From Acidisarcina sp. (GTDB lineage Bacteria > Acidobacteriota > Blastocatellia > Pyrinomonadales > Pyrinomonadaceae): a stretch of DNA of 6,272 nucleotides. Shown piece after piece: positions 1 to 5,922 of the stretch (positions are counted from its first letter, which is position 1; the number at the start of each line of letters is the position of its first letter). The DNA lies in NCBI GenBank assembly GCA_021155145.1, contig JAJNPX010000548.1:1-6272 (forward strand). The letters are read 5' to 3'. The translations under genes were made by a program, and so were the position numbers. The notes beneath the pieces were generated by a model. That model worked only from the letters and a program-made list of their open reading frames with translations, was not told where the DNA came from and did not search any database.

Positions 1-37
1 CGCTGTTTGTTCGCGACTGAGGGCATAATTAGAGGCA

Positions 38-1408
38 ATGCATGAAGTAGATATCGACATCGTAGAAATGACACTCGATGTTATGAGATACGCCATCGGC
101 CGCATCACAGAGCGCGACCCGCCATTGGGTTTTCCAAGGTCCGAAACGGAACTCAGATCCATCGTCGGTGAAACCGTGACGCCGAAAGGTATCGGCGGCG
201 AGGCGGCCTTTAAGATGTTCAGGGAAACGCTTGTAAAATCCAGCGTGGCGATCGACCACCCGCGGCACCTGGCTTTTGTTCCCGCTTCACCGACGCGGGC
301 CGCGGTGATGTTCGATCTTGTTGCATCGGCGGCGAGCGTCCACGGGGCCTTTTGGCTGGAAGGGGCAGGCTGTATCTTCGCCGAGAACGAAGCGATGAGG
401 TGGCTCGTCTCGTTGACGGGGTTGCCCTCGGGAGCTTTCGGCGTGTTCACCAGCGGCGGCACAACTGCGAACCTGTCGGCGATCGTGACGGCGCGCGAGG
501 CTTGGCGGCGGGCGAATCCGGCGAAAACGGCGACCCGCGGGCTCATCATCACCTCGACGGCAGCTCATTCCTCGGTGCGTGCGATGGCGAACGTGATAGA
601 TGCGGACCTATTGCTGATCGATTCTGAAGATCCGATGAGCGGCCCCGCACTTGGGTCGGCTATCGACGAGCTGATAAGCGATGACCGAGAGCGACTGTTT
701 GCCGTGGTCGCGACTGCAGGCACAACGAATGCCGGGATCATCGATGAGCTGGATGAGATAGGGAAGGTGTGCCGTTCGGCCGGGGTCTGGTTCCACGTGG
801 ACGCCGCATACGGCGGAGGAGCTCTGGCGGCGCCCTCTGTCCGGCATTTGTTCAATGGGATCGAGCTCGCGGACAGCATCACGATCGACCCGCACAAATG
901 GCTCTTTTCGACATACGATTGCGGCGCTGTGATCTATCGCGACCCCGAACTTGCTCGGGCCGCTCATGCGCAGGCGGGGTCATACCTCGATATCTTTTCC
1001 CACGAGGGAGCAATGGGATTTAATCCCGCTGATTACCAGATCCAGTTGACGCGGCGGACGCGCGGGCTCCCACTGTGGTTCTCGCTGGCGATGCATGGGA
1101 CAGATCGGTACGCCCAGGCCATCGAGCGAGGTATCGAACTGGCGCGAATCGCCGCCCGTCTTATAGATGAAGATGAACGCTTGGAGCTGATCAAAGAACC
1201 GAGCCTGTCCGTGGTACTTTTCCGCCGTCGCGGATGGACGGACGAGCAGTACAATTCATGGTTTTTCGAGAACCATAAGAAGGGTCTGGCATTGGTCGCA
1301 CCTACAAAATGGCGGTCGGGAGGAAAGGTCGAAACTGTCACGCGGTTCTGTTTCATCAATCCCGATACGACCGAGGATGACATCAAAATGATCCTCGACT
1401 CGATGTGA
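38..1408 (+). CDS. PLP-dependent group II amino-acid decarboxylase family protein
   Basis: The protein has 456 residues and the fold-type I architecture of the aromatic-amino-acid/glutamate decarboxylase family, which removes the alpha-carboxyl group of an amino acid using pyridoxal phosphate in the cytoplasm. Visible landmarks in order are: substrate-side HPRH at 74-77; the phosphate-binding SGGTTAN at 139-145; AHSS around H177, the usual ring-stacking histidine; ATAGTTNAG at 225-233; HVDAAYGG with D255, which pairs with the pyridine nitrogen; and DPHKW with K287 as the Schiff-base lysine. All catalytic residues are present and the length is normal or slightly short for the family. No signal peptide is seen. 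ATG 38 is chosen because AGAGG lies at 31-35, although the 2-nt spacing is unusually short; the next in-frame ATG at 68 has no ribosome site. Substrate is not readable from sequence: aromatic amino acids, glutamate, aspartate and diaminobutyrate are all possible. The family call is firm; the reaction is inferred. Confidence 0.93.
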   Translation: MHEVDIDIVEMTLDVMRYAIGRITERDPPLGFPRSETELRSIVGETVTPKGIGGEAAFKMFRETLVKSSVAIDHPRHLAFVPASPTRAAVMFDLVASAASVHGAFWLEGAGCIFAENEAMRWLVSLTGLPSGAFGVFTSGGTTANLSAIVTAREAWRRANPAKTATRGLIITSTAAHSSVRAMANVIDADLLLIDSEDPMSGPALGSAIDELISDDRERLFAVVATAGTTNAGIIDELDEIGKVCRSAGVWFHVDAAYGGGALAAPSVRHLFNGIELADSITIDPHKWLFSTYDCGAVIYRDPELARAAHAQAGSYLDIFSHEGAMGFNPADYQIQLTRRTRGLPLWFSLAMHGTDRYAQAIERGIELARIAARLIDEDERLELIKEPSLSVVLFRRRGWTDEQYNSWFFENHKKGLALVAPTKWRSGGKVETVTRFCFINPDTTEDDIKMILDSM

Positions 1409-1424
1409 TCGTGCACTCTTTGCC

Positions 1425-1450
1425 AAAGCCGCCCGATCGGCTTTAATCTT
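1425..1450 (+). terminator. Possible intrinsic terminator after the decarboxylase gene
   Basis: AAAGCCG at 1425-1431 pairs perfectly with CGGCTTT at 1438-1444 around a 6-nt loop, 16 nt after the decarboxylase stop. The tail is TTT AATCTT, so the U-tract is weak and interrupted. Position and perfect 7-bp stem favour a terminator separating the decarboxylase from the genes that follow. The short stem and poor tail keep this tentative. Confidence 0.4.
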
Positions 1451-1470
1451 ATGGCTGAGAAATGAAGTTT

Positions 1471-1474
1471 GAGG
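1471..1474 (+). promoter_or_regulatory. Ribosome binding site that sets the mini-protein start
   Basis: GAGG lies 8 nt before ATG 1483, a standard spacing. The alternative in-frame ATG at 1462 has only GAGA one base upstream, too close to serve. This favours a 69-residue product over a 76-residue one. Confidence 0.55.
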
Positions 1475-1482
1475 TCCTGAAT

Positions 1483-1692
1483 ATGGTGGAGTCGATCGAC
1501 CCAAAGATCATAGAACGAGCGGCGGTCCGCTGCGAACGCTGTGACCGTGAGATGGAGCATTACAATACGTTCATTTCGCCGACCAATGTGCGTTCGAATA
1601 TTTGCTGGCAATGTCTCGCCCGCGAAGAGAAGGGCTTTTTTGCACACCGCGGATTTCGACGTGGTGCGCGGAGCGGTTATATTCCAAGATAA
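1483..1692 (+). CDS. Small CxxC/CxxC putative zinc-ribbon protein, function unknown
   Basis: This is a 69-residue protein whose main visible feature is a pair of CxxC knuckles, CERC at 17-20 and CWQC at 41-44, separated by 20 residues. That is the layout of a four-cysteine zinc ribbon. The C-terminal tail (about 48-69) is rich in arginine, glycine and aromatics and therefore basic, which would suit nucleic-acid or ribosome contact. There is no signal peptide or membrane segment. I do not recognise a named family. The start at 1483 is preferred for its GAGG site; 1462 is possible and would add seven residues. It lies 46 nt before the peptide deformylase start on the same strand and may be co-transcribed with it, though no shared role is shown. 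The paired cysteines make a real gene more likely than a chance frame. Confidence 0.72.
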   Translation: MVESIDPKIIERAAVRCERCDREMEHYNTFISPTNVRSNICWQCLAREEKGFFAHRGFRRGARSGYIPR

Positions 1693-1738
1693 GCCACGAA
1701 TCTCACTAATTTGTTGCGTTGATCCGCGGCTAATTTCT

Positions 1739-2230
1739 ATGGCTGTCAGGAAGATATCTGAATACCCCGAGGACGTGCTTGGCCGGGTCGGCAGGCCTGT
1801 GACTGAATTTGACGAACGACTTGCCGCATTGTGCGCGGATATGTATGACACGATGTACGATGCAGGGGGTGTTGGGCTGGCCGCCCCACAGATCGGACTT
1901 GATCTGCGACTCTTCGTCATGGACTGCGACGGCATCAAGCTGATCGCCGCCAACCCTGAGATCATCCATGCGGAAGGCGAACAATCCGGCCAGGAAGGCT
2001 GCCTGTCGGTCGGCAAGGTTCCGGCGGTCGTCATCCGTCCGATGAAGGCCCGATTAAAAGCCCAGAACGAGAAAGGAGAGTGGTTCGAACAAGAAGCCGA
2101 AGGCTATGCCGCCCGGGCATTCCTCCATGAAACCGACCACTGCAACGGCAAACTCTTCATCGACCACCTCCCGAAACTCCGCCGTGACATGGTGGTAAAA
2201 AGGTTTAAGAAGGAGAAGAACTGGAAATGA
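1739..2230 (+). CDS. def: Peptide deformylase
   Basis: This 163-residue cytoplasmic metalloenzyme removes the N-formyl group from nascent polypeptides at the ribosome exit, the step before methionine excision. All three family motifs are present: GVGLAAPQ at 44-51, EGCLS at 86-90 with C88 as metal ligand, and HETDH at 130-134, where H130 and H134 complete the metal site and E131 is the catalytic base. The flanks differ slightly from common forms: the usual Q before HE is L129, the residue after DH is C135, and EGCLSV is followed by glycine rather than proline. Length fits the short bacterial class. The frame is open back to 1541, but those residues do not resemble the family and overlap the mini-protein gene, so ATG 1739 at the conserved N-terminus is chosen. 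No Shine-Dalgarno is visible before it. The usual partner fmt is not next to it. The last bases overlap the following gene by ATGA. Confidence 0.95.
   Translation: MAVRKISEYPEDVLGRVGRPVTEFDERLAALCADMYDTMYDAGGVGLAAPQIGLDLRLFVMDCDGIKLIAANPEIIHAEGEQSGQEGCLSVGKVPAVVIRPMKARLKAQNEKGEWFEQEAEGYAARAFLHETDHCNGKLFIDHLPKLRRDMVVKRFKKEKNWK
2211..2215 (+). promoter_or_regulatory. Ribosome binding site inside the deformylase 3' end
   Basis: AGGAG, within AAGGAGA at 2210-2216, lies 11 nt before ATG 2227 and inside the last codons of the deformylase. It is among the strongest Shine-Dalgarno matches in the window. It supports both the start of the next gene and translational coupling across the ATGA overlap. 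Confidence 0.6.
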
Positions 2231-3378
2231 GATCTCGCATTTGTCGTCTGGTATTTGCATTCTGCATCTTTGCGAGCGTGCTGCTGGCCCAGGATCAGCT
2301 CGGACACTTCAAGGAGCAGTTGCTGGGGGCTTCGAAAGCGACTGAAATGGAGGAGATATTGAAGGCCGTTGAGAAGTCGGGGATATCCACGAGCGACCTT
2401 CTAGCGCTTCGTTTCGATCTTCAAAATGAACTTCGCTATCGGATTGCCGATCAGACTCGAACAAGCAAAGAACGAAGTTCATTCGCGCAGCTTGCTCTCC
2501 ATAATGAGGGCCGATTACTAAAGGAGCTCGAGTTGCGCCTCGCGGAGTTGGAAACTACAGCCCCGGAGAGTCCCGAGACCTCACGAACTGCCGTGATGCT
2601 CGCGCAATTGCTGGACGAGGTACGGGGCGTTGAAGATACTGCCGAGAAGCGGGCGGCGGCGGCGAAGACACGGTCAAGCCGAGTTAAAGCTCTTTATGAA
2701 AAGGCGCTTTCCATAGAAACCAAACTCGAACAAAATTCTCCAAACTCTCTGACCCTTAAGATGCTCCTCGCGGAGAAATATATGGACTCTGCTGAGTTTG
2801 AGGAAGCTTTGCCGCTATTCGAAGATTACCTCAAAGGCGTCGAACTGAGGGAAGGAAAGAACTCCGGAGCGCGATTAAGGGGATTATACAATCTCGCTCA
2901 GATAGTTGCGCTTGCTCGAGATTTTGAGCGGCTCGAGACTTTAAAGAATGAATTATCTCTCTTAGGCATCACATATGAGCAAACCATGCCGATCAACTTA
3001 CGGGCCCAGCCTAACAACAAGGGAGCGTTTGACCGAGGCGGTATGATACGCCTGGAGCAGAGTTCCGGGTTGTTGCTATCGGCAAGCAGACCCGATACGA
3101 TCAAGCCGCATACCGAAAAGGTTGTTCTTGGTTACAAGGACCGGATCGTTCGCGCAAACCCCAGAGTTACGGTCAGATCCAGTTCCACGTCAAACGGGCA
3201 TCCTGCCCTGGTGAGTGTGGACGCCGAAGGAAATGTTACTGATGTAGAAGTCCTTCTCCCCGAGTCGCCCCGCGAGAAAGTAATCGCTTTGGTTAAGAAA
3301 TGGACGTTTCGGCCGCTCGTTTATAAGGGGGCTCGAACGCCGATGAAGGGGCTTGTCTATTGCTGGATAGTTGACTAA
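2227..3378 (+). CDS. Secreted or anchored helical-repeat protein with TonB-C-like end
   Basis: This is a 383-residue envelope protein. Residues 1-21 form a signal sequence (basic RSRICR, then a hydrophobic run ending LLA before QDQ); there is no lipobox, so it is either cleaved by signal peptidase I or kept as a membrane anchor. Residues about 25-175 are highly charged and helical, with heptad-like stretches around 95-110 and 125-170. Residues about 176-235 read as TPR-like helix pairs (MLLAEKYMDSAEFEEALPLF, then YNLAQIVALARDFERLETL). Residues about 325-383 match the TonB C-terminal pattern: a VDAEGNVTDVEV strand, a helix, then KWTFRPLVYKG and a final strand. That domain in TonB contacts outer-membrane partners; here it occurs without the proline-rich TonB linker, so the protein is not a classical energy transducer. 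Composition is less GC-rich than its neighbours (for example 25 of 60 bases at 2701-2760). The function is unknown. Confidence 0.85.
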   Translation: MRSRICRLVFAFCIFASVLLAQDQLGHFKEQLLGASKATEMEEILKAVEKSGISTSDLLALRFDLQNELRYRIADQTRTSKERSSFAQLALHNEGRLLKELELRLAELETTAPESPETSRTAVMLAQLLDEVRGVEDTAEKRAAAAKTRSSRVKALYEKALSIETKLEQNSPNSLTLKMLLAEKYMDSAEFEEALPLFEDYLKGVELREGKNSGARLRGLYNLAQIVALARDFERLETLKNELSLLGITYEQTMPINLRAQPNNKGAFDRGGMIRLEQSSGLLLSASRPDTIKPHTEKVVLGYKDRIVRANPRVTVRSSSTSNGHPALVSVDAEGNVTDVEVLLPESPREKVIALVKKWTFRPLVYKGARTPMKGLVYCWIVD

Positions 3379-3415
3379 GCTTCGAGTTTGGACCGGAGCA
3401 ACACCTCAGTCGAAT
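3379..3415. other. Short convergent gap between the two gene blocks
   Basis: These 37 nt separate the stop of the TPR/TonB-C gene from the stop of trmB on the opposite strand. I find no stem with a T-tract on either strand, so the two convergent messages may overlap or rely on factor-dependent termination. Confidence 0.5.
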
Positions 3416-4048
3416 TTAACTTTTAGCAAAGTTCAGGAACATTCCTCGATAAACACGGAGCCCCTTTTCCTCGACGGCTTTCTCGCGTTCGGTCTTGACG
3501 GGAAACGGATCGTTGTCGATCGGAGTCTCGGCAAACCGGTGGTCGTCACGAAATAGCGAGAACATCTCGTCGGCTAAGAATTCGATGTCGGTCTGAACGA
3601 ACACGCGGCCGCCGGGCGTTAGGTGGCGGGCGATCGTCCCGACCATTTTCTCGTTCACCATTCGGCGCTTGGCGTGTTTCTTTTTGAACCACGGATCGGG
3701 GAATTGTATCGTGACGGCCTGTAGAACACCGTTCGGAATTCCTTCGAGGAGCCGATCCAGCCAGAGCATCGCGTTACAAAACGAGTAGTAAAGATTTGCC
3801 AAGCCCGCTTCGGCGGCGAGACGATTCGCTTCTTCGACAAGGGGCTCGCGGATCTCAACACCGAGATAATTCCACGCGGGTTCGGCCTCCGCCATCCGCA
3901 GAAGAAATCTTCCGCGTGCACAGCCAATGTCGAGCAATAAAGGCTTTTCAGGATCGGCGAAAGCAGTCTCGATATCTACAGGCCGCGGCGGCTGTCGATA
4001 AAAGGGCGCAAGCGGATTTACGTGCTGATGTACTCGGACGCGGGCCAT
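3416..4048 (-). CDS. trmB: tRNA (guanine-N7-)-methyltransferase
   Basis: This 210-residue cytoplasmic enzyme uses S-adenosylmethionine to methylate N7 of G46 in the tRNA variable loop. Class I methyltransferase landmarks are clear: LLLDIGCARGRFLL at 37-50 is the SAM-binding glycine loop; EIRE at 65-68 ends strand two; and the NAMLWL stretch near 92-97 is the adenine-side segment. The family signature FPDPWFKKKHAKRRMV at 116-131 is nearly identical to the usual TrmB form. TDIEFLADEM at 153-162 and the TEREKAVEEKGLRVYR end (186-201) complete the substrate-binding region. The length is typical. ATG 4048 starts 3 nt after the rhomboid stop, with no good Shine-Dalgarno, so translation probably depends on coupling to the upstream gene. 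It is the last gene of the fabG operon and faces the TPR/TonB-C gene tail to tail. Confidence 0.95.
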   Translation of the reverse strand: MARVRVHQHVNPLAPFYRQPPRPVDIETAFADPEKPLLLDIGCARGRFLLRMAEAEPAWNYLGVEIREPLVEEANRLAAEAGLANLYYSFCNAMLWLDRLLEGIPNGVLQAVTIQFPDPWFKKKHAKRRMVNEKMVGTIARHLTPGGRVFVQTDIEFLADEMFSLFRDDHRFAETPIDNDPFPVKTEREKAVEEKGLRVYRGMFLNFAKS

Positions 4049-4051
4049 CTT

Positions 4052-5053
4052 TTATGCTGATCCGGTGATTCTAAAGATGGCGAAGACCGCCTCGGCAATG
4101 TAGATAGCGATCGCGACGATCCCAAGCGTCTCGGTGATCTTTCCCGTCCGCCGCGGGTCGGCCGCCAAAGACTTCGGGATCTGAAAAAAACCATATATGA
4201 AGCCCGCCAGAAATCCGCCGATGTGAGCAAAGTTGTCGACAAGCTGATAGGCGATGATCCCGAACGCCGCGATGAACCCCACATTGATCAGCATTGTCTT
4301 CAGGAAATCAGGCGGCAGCTGTTCTTTACGGCGATACGCGTAGACCGCCATGTAGCCGATCAATCCCATGATCCCGCCCGATGCACCAACTGACGTTCCC
4401 CCCGGCATGAAAACGAAGCTCAAAAGGCCGCCGCAAACTACAGCAAGCAAGAACACGATCGCGACGTGTGCCCGATTCGAAAGAAACTCCATCAGGCTGC
4501 CAAAGCCGTATAAAGCCTGTGAATTGAAGTAAATGTGAAGCAGCCCGCCGTGAAGGGCACCGCCCGTGAGTACTCGCCAGTACTGACCTTCGCCGATGAA
4601 CTTGGGCTTCACGAACCCGGCTGCCTCGATCGATAGTTCGAGACCCGCCGACATCTGGGCCACGAAGACCGCCAGGATCGAACCTATGAGGATCATCGTG
4701 AAATAGGGGGTCGATGCCTCTGACCTCCTCGCAAACTCGATCGCGGCTTCCGACGGCAAGATGCTCTTTAGCGTCAGCGTCCGTGCGTAATACAACCCGT
4801 AGATCCCGGCGATGAGTCCGAAAAGCCCGAGGATGAAGAAGATGCTGCGAAATAGGACGGAGAAATCGGGTCTTACTCCAAGTACCGCAAAGAAAAGAAG
4901 CCAACCGATGTGTGCGATGACCACGAATCCGCCGATACCGACCGCCCACCAGGATTTCTTTCGGATCGAGCTCTTTTGCGCAGCAAGATACTCCTCCGGT
5001 GCCTGGTGGTTCGGCTGCGGGTCTTCATCGCGAGGTTGAAATTCGTAAGACAT
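4052..5053 (-). CDS. Rhomboid family intramembrane serine protease
   Basis: This 333-residue polytopic membrane protein should cleave transmembrane substrates within the lipid bilayer. The full GlpG-type active site is present: YWR at 158-160 in the L1 loop; HGGLLHIYFN at 168-177, giving the oxyanion-side H168, H173 and N177; GASG at 223-226 with catalytic S225; and the catalytic H277 in NFAHIGG. It is therefore expected to be active, unlike the pseudoprotease relatives. The architecture exceeds the minimal six helices. A hydrophilic head (1-30) and an RKK cluster precede two extra hydrophobic segments (about 36-59 and 67-90), then the core from about 116 to 290, then another helix at about 308-328. 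I count about nine membrane segments. ATG 5053 lies 3 nt after the fabG stop and lacks its own Shine-Dalgarno, implying coupled translation. Its substrate cannot be inferred. Confidence 0.93.
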   Translation of the reverse strand: MSYEFQPRDEDPQPNHQAPEEYLAAQKSSIRKKSWWAVGIGGFVVIAHIGWLLFFAVLGVRPDFSVLFRSIFFILGLFGLIAGIYGLYYARTLTLKSILPSEAAIEFARRSEASTPYFTMILIGSILAVFVAQMSAGLELSIEAAGFVKPKFIGEGQYWRVLTGGALHGGLLHIYFNSQALYGFGSLMEFLSNRAHVAIVFLLAVVCGGLLSFVFMPGGTSVGASGGIMGLIGYMAVYAYRRKEQLPPDFLKTMLINVGFIAAFGIIAYQLVDNFAHIGGFLAGFIYGFFQIPKSLAADPRRTGKITETLGIVAIAIYIAEAVFAIFRITGSA

Positions 5054-5056
5054 TAG

Positions 5057-5806
5057 TTAGATCGCGAGGCCGCCGTCGGCTTGGACGACTTGCCCGGTGA
5101 TATACCGGGCCGTCAGAAGGAAGCACGCGGCGTCCGCGATCTCTTGGACAGTCCCGAAGCGCGCGAGAGGGATCGAGGCGAGGATCTTTTCACGAAAATC
5201 CGCGTTCATTTCCGACGTCATCTCAGTTTCGATCATTCCGGGTGCGAGAGCGTTGACGGTTATGTTTCGGCTTGCGATCTCCTTCGCAAGTGATTTCGTA
5301 AGGCCGATCATCCCGGCCTTGGACGCCGAATAATTGGATTGCCCGAGCATTCCGACGACACCCGAGATCGACGCGATATTCAATATCGAGCCGCCATTCT
5401 CGTTCTTCATCATGGGCCGAAGGACCGCTTTCGAGAAGTTCCACGCTCCCTTGAGATTTGTATCGATCACGGCATCCCAGTCGTCCTCCTTCATTCGGAG
5501 GATAAGCTGGTCGCGTGTGATGCCCGCGTTATTCACCAGGAAATCGATCCCGCCAAGTTCCGTTGTCGCAGCCTTTACAAACTCGGCCGACGCCTCGGTG
5601 CTCGCCACGTCGCACTGTGCGGCGTAGGCCTTTACGCCGAGCCCTTCGACCTCGGTTCTCAAGGTTTCGGCTTCGTCGGCGCTCTTCGAATAATTAAAAG
5701 CAACATTGCATCCCCGGCGGGCCAGTTCCAGTACGATCGCCTTCCCGATCCCGCGTGTGCCGCCGGTGACGATCGCCGATCGGCCTTCAAATTGTTTTTC
5801 GCTCAA
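5057..5806 (-). CDS. fabG: 3-oxoacyl-ACP reductase (short-chain dehydrogenase)
   Basis: This 249-residue classical short-chain dehydrogenase most resembles FabG, which reduces 3-oxoacyl-ACP to 3-hydroxyacyl-ACP with NADPH in fatty-acid elongation. The cofactor loop TGGTRGIG is at 14-21, CDV at 65-67 and NNAG at 92-95. The catalytic set is N117, S146 (NIAS), Y159 and K163 in YSASK. The APGMIETEM segment at 188-196 and the ARFG and ADGG stretches near the end are typical of FabG. R18 in the loop favours NADPH. Translation begins at TTG 5804-5806: no ATG lies between it and the cofactor loop, and GGAG sits 9 nt upstream. It is first in the tight operon with the rhomboid and trmB. No other fab genes or acpP are adjacent, so a role as one of several FabG paralogues, acting on another 3-oxoacyl substrate, cannot be excluded. 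Confidence 0.92.
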   Translation of the reverse strand: MSEKQFEGRSAIVTGGTRGIGKAIVLELARRGCNVAFNYSKSADEAETLRTEVEGLGVKAYAAQCDVASTEASAEFVKAATTELGGIDFLVNNAGITRDQLILRMKEDDWDAVIDTNLKGAWNFSKAVLRPMMKNENGGSILNIASISGVVGMLGQSNYSASKAGMIGLTKSLAKEIASRNITVNALAPGMIETEMTSEMNADFREKILASIPLARFGTVQEIADAACFLLTARYITGQVVQADGGLAI

Positions 5807-5815
5807 GTTTGGTCA

Positions 5816-5819
5816 CTCC
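5816..5819 (-). promoter_or_regulatory. Ribosome binding site for the TTG-started fabG
   Basis: On the minus strand GGAG (within GGAGTGA) lies 9 nt before the TTG at 5806. It decides the start, because fabG has no usable ATG before its conserved N-terminus. Confidence 0.65.
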
Positions 5820-5835
5820 GCTGTTGTATGTTTTG

Positions 5836-5864
5836 ATTCTAGTTTTGCGGGAGCAATCCGTCAA
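5836..5864 (-). promoter_or_regulatory. Sigma-70-type promoter of the fabG-rhomboid-trmB operon
   Basis: Read on the minus strand, TTGACG at 5864-5859 and TAGAAT at 5841-5836 are separated by exactly 17 nt. Each hexamer differs from consensus at one base. Transcription would start near 5829, giving a leader of about 23 nt that contains the GGAG site. It is the best promoter match I can see by eye in the window and sits where one is expected, in the divergent gap upstream of fabG. Confidence 0.7.
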
Positions 5865-5883
5865 AACACCCCTCCCATGCCGG

Positions 5884-5913
5884 TTGGACTGCTGACCGCA
5901 TTTTCTCTATCAT
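5884..5913 (+). promoter_or_regulatory. Possible promoter of the secreted amidohydrolase
   Basis: TATCAT at 5908-5913 is one base from the -10 consensus, with TTGGAC at 5884-5889 as a weak -35 element 18 nt upstream. Transcription would start near 5920, at most a few bases before ATG 5923, predicting a leaderless or nearly leaderless message. This fits the absence of a Shine-Dalgarno there. The -35 match is poor, so confidence is limited. Confidence 0.35.
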
Positions 5914-5922
5914 CGCGTCATA

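Larger units (their letters stand above)
3416..5864 (-). other. Predicted fabG-rhomboid-trmB operon
   Basis: Three minus-strand genes are separated by 3 nt each (5054-5056 and 4049-4051), with a single good promoter and ribosome site ahead of the first. The two downstream genes lack recognisable Shine-Dalgarno sites, which points to one message with coupled translation. The grouping mixes lipid synthesis, membrane proteolysis and tRNA modification, so co-expression with growth is a more likely explanation than a shared pathway. Confidence 0.75.

Noticed and set aside
24..29. CATAAT as a -10 element for the decarboxylase
   Set aside because: No -35 match lies at 16-18 nt (the window edge has CGCTGT), and TTGTTC at 7-12 is too close; one hexamer alone is not enough.
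1541..1738. In-frame upstream extension of peptide deformylase
   Set aside because: The added 66 residues overlap the mini-protein gene in another frame and do not resemble deformylase; the family N-terminus begins at 1739.
1033..2034. A 333-codon open frame on the minus strand across the decarboxylase end, the mini-protein and the deformylase start
   Set aside because: It lies antisense to three better-supported genes, shows no recognisable domain, and its translation is rich in Ser/Arg as expected of a shadow frame.
3379..3415. A bidirectional terminator between convergent genes
   Set aside because: No inverted repeat of useful length with a flanking T-tract is present on either strand.
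3371..3556. A 61-codon plus-strand frame starting within the last codons of the TPR/TonB-C gene
   Set aside because: Most of it is antisense to the trmB C-terminus, including the conserved TEREK-VYR region, and it has no recognisable features.
4326..4949. A 207-codon minus-strand frame inside the rhomboid gene
   Set aside because: It is Arg/His/Gly-rich and out of frame with a protease that has every catalytic residue; it is a composition shadow.
5339..5836. A 165-codon plus-strand frame opposite fabG
   Set aside because: It is fully antisense to an intact short-chain dehydrogenase, with no motif of its own.
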